A stretch of DNA of 64,000 bases from a gamma proteobacterium symbiont of Ctena orbiculata (lineage in GTDB: Bacteria > Pseudomonadota > Gammaproteobacteria > Chromatiales > Chromatiaceae). Below the pieces are notes generated by a model that saw only the letters and a list, made by a program, of their open reading frames with translations, made no database searches and was not told the DNA's origin. Positions within the stretch are counted from its first letter, which is position 1. Each line of letters starts with the position of its first letter. The position numbers and the translations under genes were made by a program. The stretch lies in the NCBI GenBank assembly GCA_003058525.1, contig QBVD01000044.1:103072-167071 (forward strand), written 5' to 3'. Positions 37,251-47,231 of this stretch are shown here, piece by piece.

Positions 37251-37415
37251 GTGAAAACTCTTCGGTCAGTTTCTGGCCATCCTGATGATTCTATGGTCCG
37301 GTTTCGAGGATAGCATCATGAACCTTGATGCTACCAGCGATGTCTTGCGTAATCCGCCGCCTCACAACGTGTGTCTACCACGCGTTAGATGTGGTATTCA
37401 GGGCGGCATGTCCAC

Positions 37416-40400
37416 TCATTCGCCCGGCATCTCCGGCATTAATGCCCTTCCGCGCGTATCCTCTTGACTCTTATTGACTTGGATAAACTGGGGCTCATCC
37501 CAACTGCCGGTGACTTCATAGGTGCGCATGGCAATCCGGTCAAACAGCCGGCCTATCAATTTTTGAGTCATTGCCAGCGCCACACCTGCGGTAGGATTAA
37601 TCGCCAGGGTACCCAGCAGTGGCAGGGTGGCACTGACATTAGGTGTGACTACAACCTTTTGGTCGTAGGACCGGGTCGCCAAGCCGGTGCGTCCACGTAC
37701 ATCGACAACCGCAGCGGTACTCTTCATGACCAGATCCGAGGTATAGGCATCGCCATCGTTGATCGTGAAATTACCTTCTATCGAATCAAATGCCAACCCT
37801 TTGGAAAACAGATCGGAAAAATCAAGGGCGAGGCGCTTGCCTAACGCATTGAGACTGAACAGGCCGATAAGTCGGCCGACACCAGGATCGACATTGTTCA
37901 CCAGTCCCTTATCCACCTTCAGCGATATACTGCCGTAGAGCTTTTCCGCCCCCATCTCCAGTGGCGACGTGGGCCAGTAGAGCTCTGCCTTGACATCAGT
38001 GGGAGCCTGCTCGATACCGGTAGCGATTCCCAAGGCGTGCTGGAGGTCACCCAGGCTGTTGGTATGCAACTTCAGATTCAGTGAGGTACTGTGACCCTTG
38101 GGTGTCAGGCGCCAATACCCCTGTCCGGTGAGATCAACCATGTCTCCGACCAGGGCCAGGCTATCGACAATGATTCCATCGGCCTCCTTTCTCCAGGTGA
38201 TATAGCCTTTACCCATAGGATTATCGTTGATGTAGAGGTCTTCCACTGTGAGATTGATGGCGGGCACATCCCTGGGATCGAGGTCCGTCACCTGGCGCTG
38301 CTCATCCCCTTGCCCGGTAATCCCTCTCGCCAGCTCCTCAAGATCGAATTTAATATAATCAAAACGACCGAAGATGGGTTGCTGATCGAGTTGACCCGGC
38401 ACCTGCATCATGCCCTGAGCTGTCTCGGATGTCAGGTTGATCCGATAGCCGTCCGCATAGTTTTTATAGGTGAATCGGGTATCGGGACAGACTGTGCCCA
38501 GTGCTATGAGCTCGTCCACCCGCAAATCCATGGTAATGGTTGGCGGACCGCCCCGGCCCGAAGCAGCTTGCTGTGCGACCCAGCTGATCCAGCTGTCCGC
38601 GTTCAGCCTCTCCAGATGGCCGCTCATGTGGAAGCCTTCCACATCCTCCAACGACAGTGCTTCCTGGGAAAATCCGATAGCGGCAATCCAGGGTTTTTCC
38701 CGCGCCTCGAAAAAGCGGAACAAGGCATGGGTTTTTTCATCATACCGGACTCTCAACTCCGTGGATTCGTCATGGCGCAAATCGGCGCCCATATCGAATT
38801 TCACCTTTGACTCGGCTGCTTTACCGAGGGGTTTCGGCATCGTTATCGATATTCCCTGCAGGTCAGAATTGAGATTCAGCCTGACCGGCACCTGGCTCTC
38901 ATGATGGGCAATCCTGACTTCAACATCACCCTCGCCGACACCCAGAAAATAATCAAGCTTCCACTCCGGAAACTGTTGTTTCAGGCGCGCCAGATTGATA
39001 GGCATGTGGGCCTTCACCCGGGTCCAATGTTCACCCTCATGACTGTAGGGCATGACATCCAGGTCAATTTCGTCTCCCAGCAGCCTGGCCCTAATACCTT
39101 TCCCCATTACTCCTGTACGGTTGAATTGAAGTCTGCCGCTGATCCGGTCGATCTTGAGATCGGCCTTCTTGATGGTTAACGCGGATTGATCAAAACTGAC
39201 CGCGCCTTCTATCTTCAACTGATCCCGCTTGTTGAGCGGTATCGCCAGATCGACCCAGGTCTTGGTCGCCCCATCCACCTCCACCGCATCGACGAAAGCA
39301 TGAAAATCACTGCGTAACGGGGTATCGCCCAGAATCGCCATCAAATCCTGCAATGATCCGGTTGCCGTTCCTTGAATCCTTACAGGAGAGGCCTCCTTCA
39401 ATCTTTCGATTTCAATTGCCACATCCTGCAGCTGACTGTTCAGCAGCATGCCCTCCTGCAGTATCACCTGCAATCCATTATTGACAAAATGGACCTCTGC
39501 CACCCCCTCCGACAGCCGCGGCCATTGGCTCATATAGTCGAGAATCAGGTCCTCGACACCGAACCAGACCTCGAATCGGCCTTGATGCTGGAGGAAAGGA
39601 AACTCACTGAGTGGGCCATAGAGTAGAAAGCTACCCGATTTCACATAGCCGCTCACTACCGCCTTATCGAGCCAGGAGACCAGTTCGTCAGGCATAATCC
39701 CAACAGGAAGATAGTCACTCTTTCGCGAACCATCCGCGTCCCAGAAATCGGACTGCATATCAATGAACAGGTCCTTGCCGGTGAAGGGTATCTGCAGATC
39801 GATGCGGGAGAGCGTCTTAACATCCGGGGAACTCATCTGCACATGATCACTGTTGAGATGCAGCCCCTTTTCGAGATCAAATTTCCATGCGAAGTCACCC
39901 ATTGCGCGTCGTGCATGCAGGGGTTTGCGGAACAGATTCGGTGAATCGAGCATCAGATTGCTGCTGTCGACTCTCAACCAACCCCCTGCCTGGTCGCCAT
40001 CGAAGGCTAGTTTCAATCCGCTCACACCTGGTACATCCTGCCATGGCTGGTGCGCATAGCCATCGACCTCCCCTTTCAAATGCCAGGTGAGGTCACCCTG
40101 ACGGGGCTTGAGAAACCCAAACTCGAGACGACTCAGTCTTCCCTGAGGCGACAGCCCTCCGAGTGCTGCATGCAACGCTGGATTGGGTAGTCTCTGAATC
40201 GCTAAAAAGTCATTCAACTCCTTCAATGACAGGGCATCCGCGCTCAGTTCAAAACGCGTCTGCTGTTGTTCCAATAGCTGCCAGGTGATCCGTACCTGCT
40301 CGGTTGGCCATTCCCCATGGGCTTGCTCTATATCAAGCTGGTCGAGCTCCAGATGCCAACCATCATGCAAGCGTTTCCATTCAAGCCCGGTGGAAAGCCG

Positions 40401-41291
40401 TGCCAAAGCGAAAGGCTCAGTGCGTCCCGGTCCCGTAATTCGAAAGTCGCTCAGCTGGCCTTTTCCACGCAGATTCTGCAGCTCGCCCTGCTGGAGATCA
40501 CCCCACAGCTCAACCTCAAGTTCACCCTCGTCAATGGTATAGGAGGGAGGCATCCACTCAGGCAGCCGCCCCCCTATCACTAGCCCTTCGCATCTGAAAT
40601 AGAATTCACCGCTCATCGCCAGCGATGACGCATCCTTTTGCAGCAGATCGGCGATCAGTCGAACCGACTCCTCCCCACGTTTACCGATACGTGTGCTGAG
40701 TGAGAGTTGGTGGCGCAATCCGTCGTTACGCAGTTCCAAATTAACCCCGGAGAGTCTGAGCGGAGGCTGGTCAGGGATGACGCTTTTCAGGTGGATCTCG
40801 GTATCCAGCAAACGCAGTTGATTCTGTCCCAGCAGGATGGCCGCCACGGTATCCGGATCCCCCTCGCTCACTCCACCCATACCCTGTAGTGCCACGCTAC
40901 CATCCGAGAATCGTTCAAGCTTTAGCTTGGTCCCAATGACTGTGGCTTCACCCAGTCGCAGGCGACCTGAGATGAGGCTTTCCAATAGCTGTATGTTGAC
41001 CAATACCTCCGGGGCATACAGCAGGGGTTCACTGCTCTTCTCATCGAGCACGCTGACATCGGTAAAATTGAGTGCCAGGTGAATACCTTTCACCTGGGCC
41101 TTCATATCACCGATCTTGAGATCAACACCCGCCCCTTCTTCGGCGACACGCTCTATCTCCCGCTGATAGGGATCAAGATCGATGAGGGGTACCATCAGGC
41201 GCAATGCACTGATCAACAGCGCAGCTGCGATCACCAGCCAAGCCAGGGATTGCCAGAACTTGGTGTGAAGGTACTTAGCGACAGTCAGCAT
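37416..41291 (-). CDS. yhdP: AsmA-like phospholipid transport protein YhdP
   Basis: Bridge-like inner-membrane-anchored protein thought to move phospholipids to the outer membrane together with TamB and YdbH. 1291 residues, close to E. coli YhdP. An N-terminal membrane segment (SLAWLVIAAALLISALRLMVP, residues about 14-34) is followed by a very long beta-rich repeat region and the C-terminal AsmA-like part (DLVMKSTAAVVDVRGRTGLA, TPNVSATLPLLGTLAINPT). Lies 24 bp downstream of rng in the normal maf-rng-yhdP order. Confidence 0.93.
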   Translation of the reverse strand: MLTVAKYLHTKFWQSLAWLVIAAALLISALRLMVPLIDLDPYQREIERVAEEGAGVDLKIGDMKAQVKGIHLALNFTDVSVLDEKSSEPLLYAPEVLVNIQLLESLISGRLRLGEATVIGTKLKLERFSDGSVALQGMGGVSEGDPDTVAAILLGQNQLRLLDTEIHLKSVIPDQPPLRLSGVNLELRNDGLRHQLSLSTRIGKRGEESVRLIADLLQKDASSLAMSGEFYFRCEGLVIGGRLPEWMPPSYTIDEGELEVELWGDLQQGELQNLRGKGQLSDFRITGPGRTEPFALARLSTGLEWKRLHDGWHLELDQLDIEQAHGEWPTEQVRITWQLLEQQQTRFELSADALSLKELNDFLAIQRLPNPALHAALGGLSPQGRLSRLEFGFLKPRQGDLTWHLKGEVDGYAHQPWQDVPGVSGLKLAFDGDQAGGWLRVDSSNLMLDSPNLFRKPLHARRAMGDFAWKFDLEKGLHLNSDHVQMSSPDVKTLSRIDLQIPFTGKDLFIDMQSDFWDADGSRKSDYLPVGIMPDELVSWLDKAVVSGYVKSGSFLLYGPLSEFPFLQHQGRFEVWFGVEDLILDYMSQWPRLSEGVAEVHFVNNGLQVILQEGMLLNSQLQDVAIEIERLKEASPVRIQGTATGSLQDLMAILGDTPLRSDFHAFVDAVEVDGATKTWVDLAIPLNKRDQLKIEGAVSFDQSALTIKKADLKIDRISGRLQFNRTGVMGKGIRARLLGDEIDLDVMPYSHEGEHWTRVKAHMPINLARLKQQFPEWKLDYFLGVGEGDVEVRIAHHESQVPVRLNLNSDLQGISITMPKPLGKAAESKVKFDMGADLRHDESTELRVRYDEKTHALFRFFEAREKPWIAAIGFSQEALSLEDVEGFHMSGHLERLNADSWISWVAQQAASGRGGPPTITMDLRVDELIALGTVCPDTRFTYKNYADGYRINLTSETAQGMMQVPGQLDQQPIFGRFDYIKFDLEELARGITGQGDEQRQVTDLDPRDVPAINLTVEDLYINDNPMGKGYITWRKEADGIIVDSLALVGDMVDLTGQGYWRLTPKGHSTSLNLKLHTNSLGDLQHALGIATGIEQAPTDVKAELYWPTSPLEMGAEKLYGSISLKVDKGLVNNVDPGVGRLIGLFSLNALGKRLALDFSDLFSKGLAFDSIEGNFTINDGDAYTSDLVMKSTAAVVDVRGRTGLATRSYDQKVVVTPNVSATLPLLGTLAINPTAGVALAMTQKLIGRLFDRIAMRTYEVTGSWDEPQFIQVNKSQEDTRGRALMPEMPGE

Positions 41292-41315
41292 CTGAAGGGT
41301 AGGCGGGGACAGACA

Positions 41316-42770
41316 TCACACCAGCACGACGTCATAGTGCTCCTGGGTGTAAAGCATCTCCACCTGCAGCTTGATTGGATGTCCGATAAACTGCTCCAGC
41401 TCCGCCAGATGAGTGGATTCCTCGTCCAGGAGCCTGTCGATCACCTCTTGCGATGCCAGCACCAGCAGTGACTCCACATCGAATTGGCGCGACTCCCGGA
41501 GAATCTCCCTGAAGATTTCGTAGCAGGTTGTCTCAGCCGTTTTCATGGAACCCCGGCCACCACAGCAGGGACAGGGTTCGCAGAGTACATGTTCCAGGGA
41601 TTCACGAATGCGTTTACGGGTCATCTCCACCAGCCCAAGAGAAGAGACCTCGGTGATTTGCGTACGCGCATGATCATGAGCCAGGCACTTCTCCAGGGCA
41701 CGCAATACCTGTCGTCGGTGTTCGGGATCAAGCATATCGATAAAATCGATAATAATGATGCCACCCAGGTTTCTCAGACGCAGTTGTCGGCAGATAGCTT
41801 GCGCCGCCTCCAGGTTTGTCTTGAATATGGTCTCCTCTAAATTTCTGTGGCCTACGAAGGCCCCGGTATTGACATCGATAGTGGTCATCGCTTCGGTCTG
41901 ATCGATCACCAGATGGCCACCCGATTTGAGCTGCACCTTGCGTTCCAGGGCCTTCTGAATCTCATCTTCGACCCCGTACAGATCAAACAGCGGCCGCTGA
42001 CCCGGGTAATACTCGATAAACTGTTTGATGTCGGGGATGAATTTCTGCGCGAAGGTGATCGCCTTTTGGTGGGTCTCCTTGGAATCGATACGCACCTTCT
42101 CCACATCGGGACCGACCAGGTCGCGAAGCGAGCGCAGGGGCAGAGAGAGGTCTTCATGGATCAACTCGATACCATTATGCAACTTGCTCTTCTCCTGAAT
42201 CGACGACCAGAGACGCGCCAGGAATCGCATATCCGCTTGCAACGAGAGCTCATCGACGCCCTCGGCCGCGGTACGGGCGATGTAGCCACCGGATATCTCC
42301 CCCGCCTCGGCCACTTGGTTCAACAGTTCACGCAGGCGCTGGCGCTCATCCTCGGCCTCGATTCGCTGCGAAATGCCCATATTCCCCAGTGAAGGCATAA
42401 ATACCAGATGGCGTGAAGGTATGGAGATATTGGTCGTCAGGCGGGCGCCCTTTGTGCCGATGGGATCCTTCAGTACCTGCACGATCACATAGTCGCCTTC
42501 GCGCAACAGTTCATGGATGTTGTCCGTCTTGGGCTTGTCGGTTGTTTCCCCTATATCGGAAACGTGCAGGAACGCCGCCCGCTCCAGACCGATATCGACA
42601 AATGCCGCCTGCATACCGGGCAATACCCGGCATACCTTGCCCTTATAGACATTGCCGACCAGACCACGCTTGCCGTAGCGTTCGATGATCACCTCTTGCA
42701 CCGCACCGTTCTCGATTACCGCAACCCGAGTCTCGGGCGGTGTCACATTTATCAATATCTCTTCACTCAT
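41316..42770 (-). CDS. rng: Ribonuclease G
   Basis: Endonuclease that trims 16S rRNA 5' ends and some mRNAs. 484 residues, the size of RNase G rather than RNase E. Opening MSEEILINVTPPETRVAVIE and S1 domain at about 35-125; catalytic aspartates in MTTIDVNTGAFVG and IIIDFIDMLDPEHRR; zinc-link region CEPCPCCGGRG. Starts 4 bp inside the maf stop, so maf and rng are coupled. Confidence 0.96.
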   Translation of the reverse strand: MSEEILINVTPPETRVAVIENGAVQEVIIERYGKRGLVGNVYKGKVCRVLPGMQAAFVDIGLERAAFLHVSDIGETTDKPKTDNIHELLREGDYVIVQVLKDPIGTKGARLTTNISIPSRHLVFMPSLGNMGISQRIEAEDERQRLRELLNQVAEAGEISGGYIARTAAEGVDELSLQADMRFLARLWSSIQEKSKLHNGIELIHEDLSLPLRSLRDLVGPDVEKVRIDSKETHQKAITFAQKFIPDIKQFIEYYPGQRPLFDLYGVEDEIQKALERKVQLKSGGHLVIDQTEAMTTIDVNTGAFVGHRNLEETIFKTNLEAAQAICRQLRLRNLGGIIIIDFIDMLDPEHRRQVLRALEKCLAHDHARTQITEVSSLGLVEMTRKRIRESLEHVLCEPCPCCGGRGSMKTAETTCYEIFREILRESRQFDVESLLVLASQEVIDRLLDEESTHLAELEQFIGHPIKLQVEMLYTQEHYDVVLV

Positions 42771-43378
42771 ACATCAATTACGCTCTTATTTTCATTATCA
42801 AATTGGATGCCGTTGCGGCTAAGTAATTCCGCTGTCTCGAACAGGGGCAATCCCATCACCCCCGAATAACTCCCATGCAACATACTGACAAAGCGCGCCC
42901 CAACCCCCTGGATGGCATAACCTCCCGCTTTATCGGCGGGTTCGCCCGTAGCCCAATAGGCTGTCATTTCCGCCTCGCTCAGCACCCTGAAGCTGACCTC
43001 GCTGTGACTTAGCTCCATTTCAATACCCCGCCAATCCAGCGCCACCGCGGTATAGACCTGATGGGTCCTGCCCGACAACTGTTTCAGCATCCACAACCCA
43101 TGGTCTCTGTCCATTGGCTTACCCAGCACCCTGTTCTCAACCACAACGCTAGTGTCAGCGGCCAGTACCGGCAAAGATTCACCCCTTGCGGCCAGGCCGG
43201 CCCCCGCCTCTGCCTTCTCCCTCGCCAGGCGCAACACATAGGCTATCGGCTCTTCATCAGGCCGCTGCTGTTCATCAATATCGATCTCGAGCAGGGCGTG
43301 GCTGATGCCGATCTGGCTCAGCAATGCCCTCCGGCGAGGCGAGCGGGATGCCAGGTAGATGACAGGATTCTCCTTCAT
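42767..43378 (-). CDS. maf: Maf-family nucleotide pyrophosphatase
   Basis: Hydrolyses non-canonical or modified nucleoside triphosphates (dTTP/UTP type in the YhdE group). 203 residues. Signatures: YLASRSPRRRALLSQIG, VLAADTSVVVENRVLGKP and ADKAGGYAIQGVGA, of which the last carries the DK-type catalytic pair of the family. The gene is followed by rng with a 4-bp overlap; rlmH lies 133 bp upstream. Confidence 0.94.
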   Translation of the reverse strand: MKENPVIYLASRSPRRRALLSQIGISHALLEIDIDEQQRPDEEPIAYVLRLAREKAEAGAGLAARGESLPVLAADTSVVVENRVLGKPMDRDHGLWMLKQLSGRTHQVYTAVALDWRGIEMELSHSEVSFRVLSEAEMTAYWATGEPADKAGGYAIQGVGARFVSMLHGSYSGVMGLPLFETAELLSRNGIQFDNENKSVIDV

Positions 43379-43511
43379 AATGGGCAGTTTCCTCTTGATG
43401 ACATCCAGTTTTTTATACTTTTTATCTTAATCCCCGACGGCTGCAGCTGTTCATATCGGGATTTTTATTACGACCGCCCTCTGCAACCGGTGTTGCACAC
43501 ACTTCAGGCCA

Positions 43512-43985
43512 CTACCCTGCCCGATGGTATGGGTGGTTGCGTATCATACTCCAGGCCCGGTACAACTGCTCGGACACCACCACCCTGACCAGGGGGTGGG
43601 GAAGGGTCAGGGGAGACAGGGACCACCGTCCATCCGCCCGTTGCAGACACTCTGGCGCCAATCCTTCGGGTCCGCCCACCAGCAATGCGATATCGCGGCC
43701 ACCCGACATCCACTGCTCAAGCTTGCCCGACAAGCGCTCCGTACTCCAAGCGCTGCCGGTGACATCCAGCGCCAGTACCTGGCAGCCTTTGGGGATTGAC
43801 TTGAGCATCCGTTCGCCCTCATCACGCATCGCCCGTGCAATATCGGCGTTCTTACCACGATGGCCCGCTGCGATCTCAATCAGCTGCAAGGTACATTCAG
43901 CAGGTAATCTGCGTGCATACTCCTCATACCCCTCTGCAACCCAGCGTGGCATGCGGTTTCCCACGGATATCAGATAGATATTCAT
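43512..43985 (-). CDS. rlmH: 23S rRNA pseudouridine-1915 N3-methyltransferase RlmH
   Basis: SPOUT methyltransferase that finishes helix 69 of the large ribosomal subunit. 157 residues. The knot region ALLVGGPEGLAPE and the C-terminal EQLYRAWSMIRNHPYHR are diagnostic. Start ATG 43985 (MNIYLISVGNRMPRWV). First gene of the rlmH-maf-rng-yhdP block. Confidence 0.96.
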   Translation of the reverse strand: MNIYLISVGNRMPRWVAEGYEEYARRLPAECTLQLIEIAAGHRGKNADIARAMRDEGERMLKSIPKGCQVLALDVTGSAWSTERLSGKLEQWMSGGRDIALLVGGPEGLAPECLQRADGRWSLSPLTLPHPLVRVVVSEQLYRAWSMIRNHPYHRAG

Positions 43986-44396
43986 AGGTGTGAATTGTAC
44001 GGGATTCTACGACATCTTGGGTGAGCAACCTCCGGAAACTGTTAAATCGTCGATTTTTTAGTCCGCAAATGAACGCTAATGAACGCTAATGTTCAAGAAC
44101 AGTCATCTATAGGCATGTTGCGAGACGATTTGTTGATTTCAAATCTGTTGACAACAGACAAGAAACGAGGTTGCCTCATTCCGCACAAGTGAATGATAAA
44201 TATAAGGAATTCTGTCATCACACCTGCTAATACTGCGTAACCGACAAGCCAGATATCACTCTACTCTGTGCTCTTGTATATATTTGCGTTTATTCGCGTT
44301 AATTTGCGGACTGAATTTTTCAATCAACCGCTCTCCCACATTAGCGGAACAGGGAGCCATCGTGCCTGCGGACGATTTACTGTATCCTTGCCCGCC
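43986..44396. other. 411-bp gap between rlmH and rhlB
   Basis: Divergent gap with no supported gene. Most of it is the inverted-repeat element at 44061-44311; promoters for rlmH and rhlB should lie in the flanks but none stands out. Confidence 0.6.
44061..44311. repeat. MITE-like element with CGCAAAT terminal inverted repeats
   Basis: Left end GTCCGCAAATGAACGCTAAT at 44061 and right end CGCGTTAATTTGCGGAC at 44311 are inverted copies that match at about 25 of 29 positions. The arms repeat an AACGCNAAT unit. The 190-bp interior has no open frame. No clear target duplication is seen. Related palindromes lie at 17343-17438 and, worn, at 13225-13318. Confidence 0.65.
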
Positions 44397-45758
44397 ATGA
44401 CTGATAAACACCTTACCAATATTGGCTTCGACAGCTTCGATCTACCCGAACCCGTCCTGCAGGGCATTCGTGAGGCCGGCTTCGAATATTGCACCCCTAT
44501 CCAGGCCGAGAGCCTGCCCATCGCCCTTGCCGGCAAGGACCTGGCGGGACAAGCCCAGACCGGTACCGGCAAGACGGCTGCTTTTCTGATCGCCACGCTG
44601 AACCATCTACTGCGGCATCCGGCGCATGAGGAGCGTAGGGTCAACCAGCCCCGTGCCCTGATCCTGGCCCCGACCCGCGAACTGGCGGTACAGATCTACA
44701 ACGATGCGCAAGCGCTTACCAAATATACCGATTTCACCTCGGCGGCAGTCTTCGGCGGCACAGGCTACGATAAACAGCGCAAGCAGCTCGAGTCAGGGGT
44801 CGATATTCTGATCGGCACACCCGGCAGATTGATCGATTACTACAAACAACACATCTACGACCTTAAGGCGATCCAGGTGCTGGTGTTGGACGAGGCGGAC
44901 CGTATGTTCGACCTCGGCTTCATCAAGGATATCCGCTACATGATGCGCCGCTGTCCTCCGCCCCAAAAAAGACTCGGTATGCTCTTCTCCGCCACCCTAT
45001 CCTTTCGGGTGAACGAGCTCGCCTATGAGCACATGAACAACCCGCAAAGTGTGGAGGTGGCACCGGAGCAGGTCACTGCGGACAAGATCACTGAAACCTG
45101 CTACATGACTGCCAACGAGGAGAAAATTCCGCTGCTGGTCGGTCTGATCCAGGGCATGACGGATACCCGCACAATCGTATTCGTCAACACCAAGCGGGTG
45201 GCGGACAAGGTCTGGGGATTCCTCCAGGGCAATGGCATCGACACCGCTGTGCTCTCCGGCGACGTGCCGCAGAAGAAGCGCCTGAGTCTGCTGAAACGTT
45301 TCCAGGAGGGCGAACTGGCGGTACTGGTAGCCACCGATGTGGCGGCCCGCGGACTGCATATCCCGGATGTCACCCACGTGATCAACTACGACCTGCCGGA
45401 GGATGCCGAGGATTACGTGCACCGCATCGGCCGTACCGCGCGGGCCGGCGCCAGTGGCGATGCCATCAGTTTCGCCTGCGAGACCTACGCCTTCTCCCTG
45501 CCCGACATCGAGGCCTTCGTGGGCCATGCCATCCAGACCCAGACCGTCGACCCAACACTGCTGGCGGATATCGATCCAAAAAGCAGGGTCTATCCCAAGA
45601 AGGGCTCGCGTCAACCTCATCGCGGCAAAGATGGACACAAAGGGCATGGTAAGGGGCATCACCACAAGAGCCACAAGCCCAAGGACGGCGAGAAACCGAA
45701 GAAGCGGCGCCGACGTCGTCACGGCCCCAAACCACCGCAAAGCGGTAATAAAGAATAA
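44397..45758 (+). CDS. rhlB: ATP-dependent DEAD-box RNA helicase RhlB
   Basis: Unwinds RNA for the degradosome. ATG 44397 ([17 protein letters not shown]) gives 453 residues; an upstream in-frame start would run through the repeat element. Motifs: Q motif [10 protein letters not shown], walker [20 protein letters not shown] in [16 protein letters not shown], and [10 protein letters not shown]. Close to E. coli RhlB along its length ([32 protein letters not shown]). The last 50 residues are very basic with repeated [14 protein letters not shown], an RNA-binding tail. Followed after 5 bp by a cysteine-cluster gene. Confidence 0.93.
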   Translation: MTDKHLTNIGFDSFDLPEPVLQGIREAGFEYCTPIQAESLPIALAGKDLAGQAQTGTGKTAAFLIATLNHLLRHPAHEERRVNQPRALILAPTRELAVQIYNDAQALTKYTDFTSAAVFGGTGYDKQRKQLESGVDILIGTPGRLIDYYKQHIYDLKAIQVLVLDEADRMFDLGFIKDIRYMMRRCPPPQKRLGMLFSATLSFRVNELAYEHMNNPQSVEVAPEQVTADKITETCYMTANEEKIPLLVGLIQGMTDTRTIVFVNTKRVADKVWGFLQGNGIDTAVLSGDVPQKKRLSLLKRFQEGELAVLVATDVAARGLHIPDVTHVINYDLPEDAEDYVHRIGRTARAGASGDAISFACETYAFSLPDIEAFVGHAIQTQTVDPTLLADIDPKSRVYPKKGSRQPHRGKDGHKGHGKGHHHKSHKPKDGEKPKKRRRRRHGPKPPQSGNKE

Positions 45759-45763
45759 CCCCC

Positions 45764-46126
45764 ATGGACGGCAAATGCAGTCGTTGCCTCAACTCGAAAT
45801 GCTGTACCTACACCACGGAGGCCATCGGCGTCGCCCCGAGATCGAAGGCGGACTTCGAGCACCTGCTGTGGCAGGTCTCTCACCAGGGTGTTGAAATCTA
45901 CAAGGACGAGGATGGCTGGTTTCTTCTCTTCCAGGGTAGCTGTGAGCACCTGAGTCCGGGGGGTGCCTGCGGCATCTACGATCAACGGCCACAGATCTGT
46001 CGTGACTACGATAACGACTGGTGTGAATTAGATGCCCCGGCGGAAAACGGCTTCCTACTCTACTTCCGTAACTATGCCGAATTGCTGGCATACTGCAAAA
46101 AGCGCTTCAAGACCTGGGGACGTTGA
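45764..46126 (+). CDS. YkgJ-family cysteine cluster protein
   Basis: Small protein with a probable zinc or iron-sulfur site. 120 residues. Cysteines occur as CSRCLNSKCC near the start, then CEHLSPGGACGIYDQRPQIC and DNDWC, the pattern of the CxxCxxxxCC...C...C family (YkgJ/YcgN). It begins 5 bp after rhlB and is likely co-transcribed. Biochemical role unknown. Confidence 0.85.
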   Translation: MDGKCSRCLNSKCCTYTTEAIGVAPRSKADFEHLLWQVSHQGVEIYKDEDGWFLLFQGSCEHLSPGGACGIYDQRPQICRDYDNDWCELDAPAENGFLLYFRNYAELLAYCKKRFKTWGR

Positions 46127-46260
46127 TTCCGCCGAGAACCCAATGCGGGAACTCTCCCTGGTATACCTACACTAAACGCACACTATCACTGTACTGTTTT
46201 TTCATCTGATGCTTGTATAATGCGCGCCTCATTATTACAGCCCTTTACCCGATATTCGTC

Positions 46261-47142
46261 ATGACTCTCAATTCAGTGACATTGCGCGACCGGTTTGAAC
46301 AACTGCGCTCCAACAAGCTGTTCGAAACCTTTGTCATTCTGGTTATCGTCATCTCTGCCCTGATGATCGGCGCCAAGACCTACCCCATACCGGCTGCTGC
46401 AGCACAGGTATTGCGTATCATGGATGTGGGGATCACCCTCTTCTTTCTAACCGAGATCATCATCCGCATGGTGGCGGAAAAGAATCTGAAGACCTTCTTC
46501 AGCAAGGGTTGGAACATCTTCGACTTCCTAATTGTAACCGCCAGTCTGATCCCGGTGGACGATAGCGAAGCCGCATTGCTGGGGCGCCTGCTGCGGGTAT
46601 TCCGTGTGTTGCGGCTGGTTTCGATCATTCCCGAATTGCGCATCCTGATGAACGCCTTCGTCACCGCCATTCCGCGCATGGGTTATGTATCACTGCTGAT
46701 GTTCATCATCTTCTACATCTATGCCGCCATGGGCAGCATGTTCTTCAGCGAGATCAACAGGGAGCTCTGGGGTAACATCACCATCGCCATGCTCACGCTG
46801 TTCCGCATCGCCACATTCGAGGACTGGACAGATGTGATGTACGAAACCATGGCGGTGCACCCCCTGAGCTGGTCCTTCTACCTCTCTTTTATCTTCATCG
46901 TCGCCTTCGTCTTTCTGAACATGATGATCGGCATCGTCCTGGAGACCCTGCAGCGGGAGCATGAGCAGTTCTCCCGCGACAGTGGCGAGGGGGAAGCGGG
47001 TGAGGTGCACCGGATCAATGCCCGTACCGAGGAGATGGAACAGCGGCTGATCCGAATGGAGGCGATGTTGAGACAGTTAGGGCCTGGTAATGCTCATCCT
47101 AGCGGAGCGATATCCGATACAGAACGAAACAGCACCAAGTGA
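46261..47142 (+). CDS. Voltage-gated cation channel of NaChBac type
   Basis: Single-domain six-helix channel that should assemble as a tetramer in the inner membrane. ATG 46261 gives 293 residues. S1-S3 at about 20-105; S4 is GRLLRVFRVLRLV, with arginines every third residue; S5 about 145-170; the pore filter TFEDWTD at 185-191; S6 about 205-230 (FIVAFVFLNMMIGIVLETL). The C-terminus forms a coiled coil (ARTEEMEQRLIRMEAMLRQL), as in NaChBac. The filter differs from the Na-selective TLESWS and has acidic residues at three places, which predicts divalent preference (inference). Confidence 0.88.
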   Translation: MTLNSVTLRDRFEQLRSNKLFETFVILVIVISALMIGAKTYPIPAAAAQVLRIMDVGITLFFLTEIIIRMVAEKNLKTFFSKGWNIFDFLIVTASLIPVDDSEAALLGRLLRVFRVLRLVSIIPELRILMNAFVTAIPRMGYVSLLMFIIFYIYAAMGSMFFSEINRELWGNITIAMLTLFRIATFEDWTDVMYETMAVHPLSWSFYLSFIFIVAFVFLNMMIGIVLETLQREHEQFSRDSGEGEAGEVHRINARTEEMEQRLIRMEAMLRQLGPGNAHPSGAISDTERNSTK

Positions 47143-47231
47143 CATGCAAAGCTATCGTTGATCTCTTCATACCACTGATTCACTGCAATCGAGCAGCTGT
47201 CATATTGTGCAGTAAATCAGTGTTACAACGA

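Noticed and set aside
44268..44396. N-terminal extension of rhlB
   Set aside because: It would begin in the right arm of the repeat element; the family start MTDKHLT is at 44397.
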